From positions 1-64,000 of the forward strand of contig CAYRVH010000012.1 of NCBI GenBank assembly GCA_964427855.1: a stretch of DNA of 64,000 bases. Direction: 5' to 3'. A program made the translations under genes and the position numbers. Source of the stretch: JAUPKT01 sp964427855 (GTDB lineage: Bacteria; Desulfobacterota; Desulfomonilia; Desulfomonilales; Desulfomonilaceae). Under the pieces are notes generated by a model, which was given only the letters and a program-made list of their open reading frames with translations, ran no database searches and had not been told where the DNA came from. Position 1 is the first letter of the stretch, and every line of letters starts with the position of its first letter. Positions 32,460-41,032 of this stretch are shown here, one piece after another.

Positions 32460-33986
32460 ATGAGAATCCTCCTCGTGTATCCCACTATCCCTGACACGTT
32501 TTGGAGCTTCAAGTACATCCTCCGGTTCATACGCAAGAGGGCCGCGCATGTGCCGCTAGGGTTGCTCACCGTTGCGGGTTTGTTGCCACGCGAGTGGGAT
32601 GTGAGACTGGTGGACATGAACGTAGAGCCGCTGACGGACGAAATGATCTCGTGGGCCGACATGGTCTTCGTCGGAGCCATGGTGGTGCAAAAACAGTCCG
32701 TCAGAGAAACTTTCGCCCGAGTCAAGCAGATGGGGAAGAAAATCGTCGCTGGTGGCCCGCTCTTTTCCAGCACGGAGGAAACATTTGAGGAGGTCGATCA
32801 TTTCGTTCTTAACGAGGCCGAGATAACCCTTCCACTTTTCTTGAAGGACTTGGCGCAGGGAACTCCACAGCCTGTCTATCGCACGGATGAGAAACCGGAT
32901 ATCACGAAGACTCCTCTGCCCAGGTGGGATCTGATCAACATGTCCCATTACGCGTCTATGTCCGTGCAGTACTCTCGGGGATGTCCTTTTGACTGCGAGT
33001 TTTGCGACATCGTGAACCTCAACGGAAGAAAGCCGCGTGTCAAATCCAATGACCAAATGATTAGGGAGTTTCAAGCCCTGTACGATCGCGGATGGCGTGG
33101 CCGTCTTTTCATCGTCGATGACAACTTCATAGGCAACAAAGTCAAGGTTAAGTCCCTGCTCAAAGCACTGCGGATTTGGCAAGAAGAGCGAAAGTTCCCA
33201 TTTTCCCTCTATACCGAGGCCTCGGTAAATCTCTCCCAGGATCAGGAACTCATGCAGCTCATGACAGGCGCTGGCTTCGACTCAGTGTTCTTAGGGCTTG
33301 AGACGCCGGAGGAGGAGTGCCTCGTGGAGTGCGGCAAGCATCAAAATACTTCCATAGATTTGCTCGAAGCGGTCAAGACAATCCAGAGAAACGGTATGGA
33401 AGTCATGGGGGGCTTCATCATCGGTTTTGACAACGATCCCCCAAATATTTTTGAACGACAGATTCAATTTATTCAGAACAGCGGCGTCGTAAAAGCCATG
33501 ATAGGGCTCCTCAATGCCATACCTGGCACCCGCCTTTACCAGCGCCTCGCGGCTGAAGGCCGACTGATTCAAGAGTGTACCGGCGACAACTGCGACGGTT
33601 CCTTGAACTTTGTTCCGAAAATGGACATAGAAGTAGTGAGGCAAGGGTACCAAGCCGTGTTGAATCACATCTATTCCCCAAAGGAATACTACGATCGCGT
33701 GTTGGCGTTCCTCAAAGAATATAGGCCTGCACGTCGCCGAAGGTTCGATCCGGATGACCTTATCGCGTTTCTGAAATCGATTCTGTACCTCGGAATCCTC
33801 GACAAGGGCAAGAGTAAAATCTATTATTGGAAGCTTCTCATCAAGGCGTTCCTCTTCCACAGAGATTCGTTCGGGGAAGCGGTGTCCAGCGCAATATTCG
33901 GTTATCATTTCCGTAAATTGCTGCGAAGAGATTTGGAGTGCCATCCTCCAAACTCGTTCCCGCCGGCTCAGTTGAAAAGTTGCTGA
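32460..33986 (+). CDS. B12-binding radical SAM protein, DUF4070 type
   Basis: 508 residues. The N-terminal domain (about 1-140) has a cobalamin-binding Rossmann-like fold; the radical SAM domain carries C175-x3-C179-x2-C182 (RGCPFDCEFC) for the 4Fe-4S cluster and a VFLGLET strand; the C-terminal region with SPKEYYDRVLAFL matches the DUF4070 extension seen in HpnP-type enzymes. Members methylate unactivated carbons, for example hopanoids, using methylcobalamin. No hopanoid genes are nearby, so the substrate is open. GGAGAAAAG precedes the ATG. It lies 137 bp after hflC on the same strand and may be read with it. Confidence 0.9.
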   Translation: MRILLVYPTIPDTFWSFKYILRFIRKRAAHVPLGLLTVAGLLPREWDVRLVDMNVEPLTDEMISWADMVFVGAMVVQKQSVRETFARVKQMGKKIVAGGPLFSSTEETFEEVDHFVLNEAEITLPLFLKDLAQGTPQPVYRTDEKPDITKTPLPRWDLINMSHYASMSVQYSRGCPFDCEFCDIVNLNGRKPRVKSNDQMIREFQALYDRGWRGRLFIVDDNFIGNKVKVKSLLKALRIWQEERKFPFSLYTEASVNLSQDQELMQLMTGAGFDSVFLGLETPEEECLVECGKHQNTSIDLLEAVKTIQRNGMEVMGGFIIGFDNDPPNIFERQIQFIQNSGVVKAMIGLLNAIPGTRLYQRLAAEGRLIQECTGDNCDGSLNFVPKMDIEVVRQGYQAVLNHIYSPKEYYDRVLAFLKEYRPARRRRFDPDDLIAFLKSILYLGILDKGKSKIYYWKLLIKAFLFHRDSFGEAVSSAIFGYHFRKLLRRDLECHPPNSFPPAQLKSC

Positions 33987-34230
33987 AAAGATCAAAAAGA
34001 AGCCCGACGGACCAAACAAAAGGGTATGGCTCCAAGCAAGGAGGATACGGTAGTTCCGCCGGGCGATTGCAAGGCTAGCACACCCATCATAACCTACGAT
34101 CCCTCGTACGTCAACTGTGCGACGCCGACCACCATAATTTCTTGTGACGCATCCTTACGTTCCCTCACACGTCCCAAATTCCAGGACAGTCCACTATATT
34201 TGATGGGCGGTAGTTGATTCATGGAGTGAT

Positions 34231-34449
34231 GGAGGGAGCTTGTCGCTTTTTTGAATCGAGAGTCGTGCTCAAAACAAATCGCCCAATGGCCATAGTGACA
34301 TTATCATTCCCATGAAAATGGGCATCTAGGGAACTCCCTCTGAATCCCCACCTTCGTGAGGATCACATAGGGGAGCGCCACACCGAATTGGTGAGCCATT
34401 TCCGGAATGCCCGAAAATAGGGCAACTCCTGCCCAAATTCTAGTTGACA
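34231..34449 (+). repeat. Dispersed repeat family I, copy B
   Basis: Same orientation and same length as copy A (2993-3211). Shared pieces include GGGAGCTTGTCGCTTTTT at the left, ATCATTCCCATGAAAATGGG in the core, CTTCGTGAGGATCACAT after it, GTGAGCCATTTCCGG and the final TTGAC. Like copy A it lies directly upstream of a + strand gene. Confidence 0.8.
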
Positions 34450-34472
34450 AAAATAAACCCCAGGATTAATAA
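34444..34472 (+). promoter_or_regulatory. Candidate promoter at repeat edge
   Basis: TTGACA (34444-34449) is a perfect -35 box; 17 nt later stands TAATAA (34467-34472), a weak -10. It overlaps the right end of repeat copy B exactly as the promoter at 3207 overlaps copy A. Confidence 0.4.
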
Positions 34473-34621
34473 GTAACGTTACACTTTTTTTTGCGGATTC
34501 CGTATCCTGCTACCTTTGACGCGGCAACGTGCCGTTTAAGAAAAAATCGTGGGCAAAACCAATCCGCGAGGCTGGGACGTTTTTGCAATGTGGTCCAGGA
34601 CCACAGGACATTTTTTGGGAA

Positions 34622-34668
34622 CCTAATCTCGCTCAAGAGATCATAATATGTATTATCTCAATTAGGAG
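34622..34668 (+). promoter_or_regulatory. Shine-Dalgarno-sequestering RNA fold
   Basis: CCTAAT (34622-34627) pairs with ATTAGG (34661-34666), which contains most of the TAGGAG ribosome site (34663-34668) of the 62-aa gene. Inside, TCTC/GAGA (34627-34630/34637-34640) and ATAAT/ATTAT (34643-34647/34652-34656) form two small hairpins, giving a three-way junction. GAGA can alternatively pair with TCTC at 34656-34659. The AU-rich closing helix could melt with heat or be remodelled by a ligand. Confidence 0.45.
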
Positions 34669-34674
34669 TGACTT

Positions 34675-34863
34675 ATGCTAAAAATGGAAGGCTCCAGAGT
34701 CCGTATGACTCCAGAAAACATTCACAACATGCTCAAGCAGGGTCTTTCCTTCAAAGAGATAGCGGCGCGTTGTGAGGTATTCGAGGATGCCATTGACGCA
34801 TCTCTCGTGAGATGGCTCAATCAAGGCCGATGGCCTATTGAAGACGACGCCGCGGCTGCCTGA
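34675..34863 (+). CDS. Small helix-turn-helix-like protein
   Basis: 62 residues: MLKMEGSRVRMTPENIHNML then a segment GLSFKEIAARCEVFEDAI that has the spacing of a helix-turn-helix (LSFKEIAARC... as first helix and turn), followed by an amphipathic helix and an acidic tail. TAGGAG stands six bases before the ATG inside a possible sequestering fold. A small DNA-binding or toxin-antitoxin-type regulator is conceivable; no partner gene is adjacent and no family is recognised. Confidence 0.65.
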   Translation: MLKMEGSRVRMTPENIHNMLKQGLSFKEIAARCEVFEDAIDASLVRWLNQGRWPIEDDAAAA

Positions 34864-35022
34864 TTATCCTCCGGACAAAGCCAACCTAGGAACAGTCAGC
34901 ATTCTCCCGAGAAAAGACTCAGCTTCGCCTACGTAATTTTCTTTGTTGCCGATTGCGGGGGAAAGTTATATAAACCGTCCCGACCAACGGGACGGACTCC
35001 TCCGCGAAAGGTGAAAAATGTC

Positions 35023-35844
35023 ATGAGGACTTTCAGTCGCAGTTCTCTCACCTTAACGGCAACAACCCTTTGCTTTATCCTTTTCGCCCATTCGGCACGA
35101 GGCCAGGAGCCCTTTCGGCTTATTCCCGACTGTCGATTCCTGTTTGGAATGGATTGGGGTTACGTGTGGACGAACGGCGACCTGGTGATCCCCGCAGGAG
35201 GACGCCCCGGGTCTGGCTCACGCGTGGATGTATCAAACCTAGGGATTGACCAAGCCGAAGCCACCTCTGTATTCCTCAAGGCAACCATCCTTCAAAACCA
35301 TCTCCTCGAAACCGATTTCCTCGCCGCATCCCCCTCCGGGCAAAGAAAGATCCAAGCCCCTTTCATCTTCCAGGGGCAAACCTATGCCCAAGACACCGCG
35401 TTGGAAACTCGGACCGACATCGGCTGGTTCCGATTTTGTTACGGGTACAAGGCGATTACGCTCGCCTCATCGTATCTGGCGCCGCGCATTGGCGTGCATC
35501 ACGTGCGCCTTGGCGCAACGATCAACGGCGAGACTAAGGAGGGGGCCATGTTGTCCAACACCCGAAGGTTGGATGGGACCTACCCTGTACTGGGAGTGGA
35601 AGCGCGACACTCGTTCCCCTACGGGATGGACCTCTCTATGGAACTAGAGGGCATCCACTTGATCACACGCGGCTTCGTCACCCTTCTGCATATCGCCGGA
35701 GACTGGGAAGTCCACCCGGATGTGTCACTCCGCCTTGGAATCTTTACGAGAGTCTGCAATTGGACCGAGGATAATCAACCGCTCAACAATGAGTGGACGC
35801 TGAGTATCGCGGGCTTCTCCACCGGCGTGTCCTTCGGCTTTTAG
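35023..35844 (+). CDS. Outer-membrane beta-barrel-like protein
   Basis: 273 residues. Signal peptide of about 30 residues (ends HSARGQEP), then alternating amphipathic beta-strand sequence rich in Gly, Thr and aromatics, ending in SFGF with a terminal Phe, the hallmark of outer-membrane insertion. ATG 35023 has AAAGGTG at about nine bases; GTG 35011 is the alternative. No specific porin family is recognised. It is convergent with the C39-like peptidase gene. Confidence 0.7.
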   Translation: MRTFSRSSLTLTATTLCFILFAHSARGQEPFRLIPDCRFLFGMDWGYVWTNGDLVIPAGGRPGSGSRVDVSNLGIDQAEATSVFLKATILQNHLLETDFLAASPSGQRKIQAPFIFQGQTYAQDTALETRTDIGWFRFCYGYKAITLASSYLAPRIGVHHVRLGATINGETKEGAMLSNTRRLDGTYPVLGVEARHSFPYGMDLSMELEGIHLITRGFVTLLHIAGDWEVHPDVSLRLGIFTRVCNWTEDNQPLNNEWTLSIAGFSTGVSFGF

Positions 35845-35895
35845 ACTGATTTGTAGAGCGTTCTCGAAGCGAGTCGCTCGGAGGGTATGCCATGA

Positions 35896-36600
35896 TCAAT
35901 TAGATTGCTGCCATGGCGCGGTAGGCCGAGAAACGGGCCCCGCGAGTCTTTGATCTCCCGCTTTGGTCGCGTAGCGGCTGTACAAATACTCCATTCGTCT
36001 GACGAGGGCCGGGTGCGCGTTGAGCACTTCCGGGAAGCAGATCGCATTATACGTAATGTCCAACGATGTGTACCACTTCTTATCCAAATCTACAAAACGC
36101 TCCTCCCTTGTGTAATTCGGGTCGTACACCTTGAGCGCATTGCGTTCTGGCAGCCATTCATAGGCGAGTACGGCATGCAACACCGCGCCTCTCGAACCTT
36201 TGTTCATGAGGAGTACGATCTGGGGTTCCCCGCTCAGCAGCCCTACAAGAAAGCGCCGAAAGGATTCCGACGGATTGGCATGGTGGATGTTGCAATAGTC
36301 GGCTTGAAGCTTAATAAGGTTCTGACTGTAAAACTCTTGCAATTCCCTCGCAATGCGCTGTTGTGCCGCGGGCGAAAAGGCTTTCCTGAGTGGAAGTTCT
36401 CCACGCCGCGAAAGATAGTACCATCGAGCAAACGCCACCATGGCGAAGCAGTAGCCTGGAGCGTTGGAGATGGAGAACGAGTCTTCATGAATGCGAAAGC
36501 TCGCATCGGCATTTTCCCAAGCGATTCCCAACCCAATGACCAATCCAGCACATAAAAAGGCGGCGCACCACGCCAGCCCCTTAAAGCAACGGCCTGACAT
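35896..36600 (-). CDS. C39/papain-like cysteine peptidase, membrane-anchored or secreted
   Basis: 234 residues. An N-terminal hydrophobic segment (about 8-28) exports or anchors the protein. The catalytic triad pattern is visible: Cys51 in APGYCFAM with a helical follow-on, His142 in LHAVLAYEW and Asp160 in VYDPNY. This is the peptidase C39-like arrangement used in leader-peptide removal or cell-wall/protein processing. An excellent promoter (TTGTCA-N17-TATAAT) lies just upstream. No ABC transporter is fused or adjacent, so the substrate is unknown. The start codon lacks a strong ribosome site. Confidence 0.75.
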   Translation of the reverse strand: MSGRCFKGLAWCAAFLCAGLVIGLGIAWENADASFRIHEDSFSISNAPGYCFAMVAFARWYYLSRRGELPLRKAFSPAAQQRIARELQEFYSQNLIKLQADYCNIHHANPSESFRRFLVGLLSGEPQIVLLMNKGSRGAVLHAVLAYEWLPERNALKVYDPNYTREERFVDLDKKWYTSLDITYNAICFPEVLNAHPALVRRMEYLYSRYATKAGDQRLAGPVSRPTAPWQQSN

Positions 36601-36639
36601 ACATCTGCACCCCGGCCAAAATAATGACTATTTAAGCCT

Positions 36640-36668
36640 ATTATACCAAACAGGGCGGAAAATGACAA
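36640..36668 (-). promoter_or_regulatory. Strong sigma-70-type promoter
   Basis: Read on the minus strand: TTGTCA (36668-36663), 17 nt, TATAAT (36645-36640), with TG one base before the -10. Start expected near 36633, about 33 nt before the peptidase start codon. Confidence 0.75.
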
Positions 36669-36720
36669 GCTGAGATTATGTCTGTGGGCGACCGCTCAAG
36701 AAAGCTCAACAAAATGCTGT

Positions 36721-37575
36721 TTATTTAGAAGGGGTTCCGCCATTGCGAACAGCCTCGGGCGCTTCTCTCAGGGATTCGCCAAGCGCGTAAGCCGCATCGC
36801 GCAGAATCCTCTGCAAAGCCTTTTGATACGTCCATTGGGCCTCACGATAAGGAGGCGACTTTAAAAAAGAGTGTACCTCGGCCAAATCTTGATCACTCAG
36901 TGGGCTGAGACTGTTGGCCAGGGAGACGAGACAAAGCTCTCCAGTGCGGCCGCCGGCAATCTTTCTACTGTGCTGAAAGGTTTCCTCGGTGTCTGCCTTT
37001 GTCAATTCCAACTTGTTTGACGGCCCCACATAGCCTTCCAGAAGCCCTCTCACCACTGTATCCACCGCCTCTGCGTTGAAACGCTCAAGCTCGGTTGTTT
37101 CTGCAAGTGCTTTGAGCAGAGCCAGCCTTGCATCGCTCAGAGCAGCGACACGGGAATAACCCTCTCGAACTCGCTGCATGTGCCAATGATTGAGCGCTCC
37201 TTCGTTCACCGCCGCCAATTTTCGGCCCACACGAGACGAGTAGAAGCGAATGAGCTCGTCTATGAATGCGGCGTCCACTGCTTTCGCCAATTCTCCCGCG
37301 ACAACGGTCGTCCATTCATCGGTATCGACCTTGGCGTAAAAAAGCTTTTCGACTCTATTCTTGGTTTTGGCATCCGCAAAGGTGTCAGCAGGGAGAGACG
37401 CAAGCAATGACTTTGGTATCTGTCTGATTTGAGCCTTCAAACCGGATGCTCTCAAGAAGGCCATAGATGGGGCGAGATGTGGTTGTTCCTCTCCGTACGC
37501 GTACCCTGCCCACATCCACCACAGGAGAATGCACGACGCCGCTCGGATCAGGGGTGAACTTGTCAAGGAAAGCAT
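36721..37575 (-). CDS. Secreted DUF2059-like protein
   Basis: 284 residues. Signal peptide of about 27 residues ends GYAYGEEQ. The mature protein is helical; FIDELIRFYSSRVGRKLAAVNE (as FIDELIRFYSS and VGRKLA) resembles the DUF2059 motif of small periplasmic proteins, here in a longer protein that may hold two related halves. It begins 2 bp after the thioesterase stop, so the two are one operon. Function is unknown. Confidence 0.75.
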   Translation of the reverse strand: MLSLTSSPLIRAASCILLWWMWAGYAYGEEQPHLAPSMAFLRASGLKAQIRQIPKSLLASLPADTFADAKTKNRVEKLFYAKVDTDEWTTVVAGELAKAVDAAFIDELIRFYSSRVGRKLAAVNEGALNHWHMQRVREGYSRVAALSDARLALLKALAETTELERFNAEAVDTVVRGLLEGYVGPSNKLELTKADTEETFQHSRKIAGGRTGELCLVSLANSLSPLSDQDLAEVHSFLKSPPYREAQWTYQKALQRILRDAAYALGESLREAPEAVRNGGTPSK

Positions 37576-37577
37576 GA

Positions 37578-38006
37578 TCAGAGATTGTGGAATTCCTGAG
37601 GTATCTCGAGTAGTTGTCCTTCAGGCGACACCGCCACCAATGTGACCGTCGCGGTCACGAGGTAATCTCGCGGCTCGCCCTTCTTAATGACGATCTGTTT
37701 CACCACGATCCTAAATTTCGTCGTACTTTCGATCCACGTTCGCACGACCAAAGTGTCTCCAAGCCTACCAGGGCTGTGAAAAACAATCTCGATCTTGTGC
37801 ACCATAAAAAAATACCCCCGATTATGGTATCCCGCGACGCTGGAAAGTCGATCTTCAACGTATTCTGTACGTCCCCGCTCGAGGTATTTGAGATAATTTG
37901 CGTGATAGACTACGCCCATGCAGTCGGTATCTTCGTAATATACTTTGCACTCAAATTGCCGTTCCACTGGGCGGGACGGTTGTTCTGAACCTCTGCTCAC
38001 GTTCAT
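37578..38006 (-). CDS. YbgC/4-hydroxybenzoyl-CoA-type acyl-CoA thioesterase
   Basis: 142 residues of hotdog fold. The active-site signature YYEDTDCMGVVYHANYLKY, read here as YEDTDCMGVVYHANYLKY (18 residues), contains the catalytic Asp of the YbgC/4HBT subfamily. These enzymes hydrolyse short acyl- or aryl-CoA thioesters; YbgC itself lies with the Tol-Pal genes, which are absent here. The ATG opens at 38006, divergent from map. The DUF2059-like gene follows immediately. Confidence 0.92.
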   Translation of the reverse strand: MNVSRGSEQPSRPVERQFECKVYYEDTDCMGVVYHANYLKYLERGRTEYVEDRLSSVAGYHNRGYFFMVHKIEIVFHSPGRLGDTLVVRTWIESTTKFRIVVKQIVIKKGEPRDYLVTATVTLVAVSPEGQLLEIPQEFHNL

Positions 38007-38170
38007 ACTGTGTGCACCTTGTCCAAAGCTTCAGCTATAGGTATAACATACTTTTGTCTCAGCAGGATCGGCAAACTTACGATTCCTCCAACCAGGTAGA
38101 GAAAAATCTGTTATATTAGCCGTCAAGGTAGGACGGCTTGCCCTGCCAGTCAGCATATCCGTAGGATTTC

Positions 38171-38944
38171 GTGAAAACAAACATGATTAGCTTAAAAACG
38201 CCCCGAGAGATTCAGACCATGAGAGAAGCAAACCTCATCGTGGCAGAAATCCTCACTTTTTTAGAAGAAGTCATCCGTCCGGGGATCACCACTGGCGAAC
38301 TCAATACCATCGCAGAGAAGATGATCAAACGGGCCGGAGCGAAGGCTGCGTTTAAAGGATATCGCATGAGAAATCAGCGACCGTATCCTGCGGTCCTCTG
38401 TTCATCAGTCAACGAAGAGATAGTCCATGGCATTCCTGGCAAACGCGTACTCGTTGACGGCGATATAGTAGGCGTAGATGTGGGGGTTATTTACAAAGGC
38501 TTTGTGGGTGATGCGGCAAAAACATACCCCGTGGGGCGGATATCAGAGACGGCGGCGCGGCTGCTCCGCGTGACGAGGGAGTCTCTATACAAAGGGATTG
38601 AAATGGCTCGCGCCGGCAATAGATTGCAAGATATATCCGGAGCAATACAACATCACGTCGAATCCCACGGCTTTTCCGTGGTAAGAGATTTCGTGGGCCA
38701 TGGGGTAGGCAGAAAGATGCATGAACCGCCTCAAATTCCCAATTACACAGGGGTCGGCCCCAATCCACGATTGGAGGTGGGTATGACCCTTGCCCTCGAG
38801 CCCATGGTAAACGAAGGCACCTGGAAGCTGAAAATGTTGAGCGACGAGTGGACAGTGGTGACGGCCGACGGTAAATTATCCGCCCACTTCGAACATTCTA
38901 TAGCCGTGACGGAAAATGGGCCACTCATACTCTCTGAATTGTGA
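38171..38944 (+). CDS. map: Methionine aminopeptidase, type I
   Basis: 257 residues. It removes the initiator Met from new proteins. The pita-bread fold ligands are visible: Asp pair in GVDVGVIYKGFVGDAA, His in DFVGHGVGRKMHEPP, Glu in ALEPMVN and the final Glu in HFEHS. GTG 38171 follows TAGGAT at five bases; ATG 38183 is an alternative. A TATATT at 38112-38117 may be its -10 box. murD follows 85 bp downstream on the same strand. Confidence 0.97.
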   Translation: MKTNMISLKTPREIQTMREANLIVAEILTFLEEVIRPGITTGELNTIAEKMIKRAGAKAAFKGYRMRNQRPYPAVLCSSVNEEIVHGIPGKRVLVDGDIVGVDVGVIYKGFVGDAAKTYPVGRISETAARLLRVTRESLYKGIEMARAGNRLQDISGAIQHHVESHGFSVVRDFVGHGVGRKMHEPPQIPNYTGVGPNPRLEVGMTLALEPMVNEGTWKLKMLSDEWTVVTADGKLSAHFEHSIAVTENGPLILSEL

Positions 38945-39029
38945 CGCCGCGCTCCCTCGTGTAAAAAAGCGCGCATTGCTGTCTCGTAGTCCACAGCTCA
39001 CGGCATCTTTATAAACCTCAAGAGGTCTC

Positions 39030-40355
39030 ATGATCGACAGCCGAACATTTTTCGAGGGCAAACGAGTCATCGTCATGGGGTTGGGGCTCCTGGGACGAGG
39101 ACTGGGCGACACGCTCTTCTTGGCCGCGCACGGCGCCTTCGTCACTGTGACAGACCTGAAAACTGAGCGGGAGCTTGCGTCGTCCGTAGAGCGTTTGAAA
39201 GGCCTTAACATAGAACTCAAGCTGGGCGGTCATGAAGAGGTCGATTTTACGCAAGCGGATATGATTTTGCGAAACGCAGACGTGCCCGCAACCTCAAAAT
39301 ATTTGCAGCAGGCAAGGGAGGCCGGCGTGCCCATTGAGATGGACGAAAGCCTCTTTTGCAAGCTCTTTCAAGGTCAGGTGATCGGCGTAACCGGTACACG
39401 GGGAAAAACGACCACAACGACCTTGATTTATCGCATACTCGCCAGCGTTCGCCCAGGGGTGCATATAGCTGGCAACATCAAAGGACATGCCACGCTTCCC
39501 CTTCTCGACCTCGTGAGCCCACACGACATAGTGGTCCTTGAACTCTCCAGCTGGCAGCTTCAAGGCTTCCATGACGCAAAGATGTCTCCAAACGCGTCGG
39601 TCTTCACCAATATCTACCCGGACCACCTCAACCGCTACGATTCTATGCACCATTACATCTTCGACAAGAAAGCCATATATTTCTATCAAGAGGGCGACGA
39701 TTTCTGTGTATTCAACGGAGACCAACCGGAATGTGTCGCCCTGTCCCACGAGGCGCCTGCAGGCCGGGACCTGTTTTTTCTCGAGGATGTGGCTTCGGAT
39801 TGGCGTATCAAACTTCCAGGCAGACACAATCGATCCAACATTGCCGCCGCGGTGAGGCTTTGCGCAAGACTTGGGGTAGAGATCGACATAATAAGGCGCG
39901 CGACCGAAGAGTTTTCAGGAGTGGAGCATCGGCTTCAAATCATTGCCGTGAAGAACGGCGTCACGTTCATTGACGACGCAACGAGCACCACCCCCGTGGC
40001 AGGATGCGCCGCCCTGGAAGCCATGGGAAATCAAAGAGTTCTACTTATTGCAGGCGGGGCGGACAAAAAATTGGATCCCACGCCCTTTGTACACGCCGCC
40101 GCAACAAAAGCGCACCGAATCGCCCTCCTCAAAGGCGATGGGACAAACCCAATTCGCGAAGGTCTTATCCTGTCCGGAGCTCAGGAAAAAATGGTGGGCA
40201 CCTTTGACAGCTTAAAGGAAGCCGTTTTGCGACTTCTGGCGGAAGCCTCTACGGGGGACGTCATACTGCTCTCGCCTGCATGCGCCTCTTTTGGCATGTT
40301 TCAAAACGAGTTCCACCGCGGTGAAACCTTTGCGTCTATCGTCAAGGATCTGTAA
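39030..40355 (+). CDS. murD: UDP-N-acetylmuramoylalanine--D-glutamate ligase
   Basis: 441 residues. MurD adds D-Glu to UDP-MurNAc-L-Ala in peptidoglycan precursor synthesis. Visible are the N-terminal UMP-binding GLGLLGRG, the ATP loop GVTGTRGKTTTTTLIY (about 121-136), the ELSSWQLQG strand, the NIYPDHLNRY motif and the C-terminal LLSPACASFGMFQNEFHRG, read as SPACASFGMF and RG. AGAGG precedes the ATG. The gene is outside the usual division and cell-wall cluster, next to map. Confidence 0.97.
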   Translation: MIDSRTFFEGKRVIVMGLGLLGRGLGDTLFLAAHGAFVTVTDLKTERELASSVERLKGLNIELKLGGHEEVDFTQADMILRNADVPATSKYLQQAREAGVPIEMDESLFCKLFQGQVIGVTGTRGKTTTTTLIYRILASVRPGVHIAGNIKGHATLPLLDLVSPHDIVVLELSSWQLQGFHDAKMSPNASVFTNIYPDHLNRYDSMHHYIFDKKAIYFYQEGDDFCVFNGDQPECVALSHEAPAGRDLFFLEDVASDWRIKLPGRHNRSNIAAAVRLCARLGVEIDIIRRATEEFSGVEHRLQIIAVKNGVTFIDDATSTTPVAGCAALEAMGNQRVLLIAGGADKKLDPTPFVHAAATKAHRIALLKGDGTNPIREGLILSGAQEKMVGTFDSLKEAVLRLLAEASTGDVILLSPACASFGMFQNEFHRGETFASIVKDL

Positions 40356-40371
40356 TAATACAGGGATTCTC

Positions 40372-40507
40372 GAAATTAATCACGAATTGGGTACGTGCCC
40401 CCTCATTGCGTCATCCTCACGAAAGTGGGGATCCATACTGAGTTTCCTGGATTCCTATTTTCATGGGAATGACAATGTCACGTCTGAGCATTTCGCGATT
40501 TCTTTGG
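40372..40507 (-). repeat. Dispersed repeat family I, copy C (partial)
   Basis: The reverse complement contains GTCATTCCCATGAAAATAGG, AATCCAGGAAACTC, CCCCACTTTCGTGAGGATGA and CCAATTCGTGATT in the same order as copies A and B. The outer parts, including the promoter-like end, are missing or diverged. It lies just after the murD stop. Confidence 0.75.
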
Positions 40508-40645
40508 AGAAAAGTTATAGCACTCTTCACAAAGGCAACGAGGACTGCAAAACCCAGCGCGCTTCATGTCGTCTCGCTAGAGATAGTAAACACTACCCTC
40601 GCGGCAGCGCCGAAAGTCCCATAAAGGCGCCGGGTATGCCGCATA

Positions 40646-40837
40646 TTATTTCACAGATGTTCCTTCCATAGAACATTGGGTGAAATCTATAGGCTGCTTA
40701 CAGCCTTTGCACACGTGGGGACGATCAAACTCGTCGGAAAAGATTTCTACCTCTTTGCCGCAATTTGGGCACTTGCATGTAAAGGAAGTCAAATTCTTGT
40801 TGGCCTCGAATCCTGGACAATGCATTGGCGTGCTCAT
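40646..40837 (-). CDS. Small zinc-ribbon protein
   Basis: 63 residues. CKCPNCGKEVEIF and HVCKGCKQPI supply two CxxC knuckles about 17 residues apart, a classic zinc ribbon; two further Cys occur near each end. ATG 40837 has AGGAGA upstream; the frame is open 15 codons earlier. Single zinc ribbons of this type are common beside transcription or tRNA genes, but no function can be assigned. Confidence 0.7.
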   Translation of the reverse strand: MSTPMHCPGFEANKNLTSFTCKCPNCGKEVEIFSDEFDRPHVCKGCKQPIDFTQCSMEGTSVK

Positions 40838-41032
40838 GGTTCGTCTCCTGTCAACGGTGATATTGAAAAAGACGCAAACCACACCCGTGGTTATTAAAAT
40901 GTATCACGAGACTGCTCGGGGAGCAATATGGCGGGTCCTCTCGGCAGACGCCACGAGAACCGCCCATCCTTGATGTGCATGAGGAGCCTTCAAATGACTC
41001 GCATGTACGGCGGCGCGAGGCCTACAACGGGC

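Larger units (their letters stand above)
33987..34674. other. 688-bp gene-free stretch
   Basis: After the radical SAM gene there is unassigned sequence to about 34230, then repeat family I copy B, a TTGACA at its right edge, an eight-T run at 34485-34492, a small CGGCA/TGCCG hairpin near 34523 and the structured leader of the 62-aa gene. An open frame at 34026-34217 has no coding character and is not accepted. Confidence 0.7.

Noticed and set aside
34026..34217. 63-aa open frame
   Set aside because: No ribosome site, no similarity, and it borders a repeat; judged noncoding.
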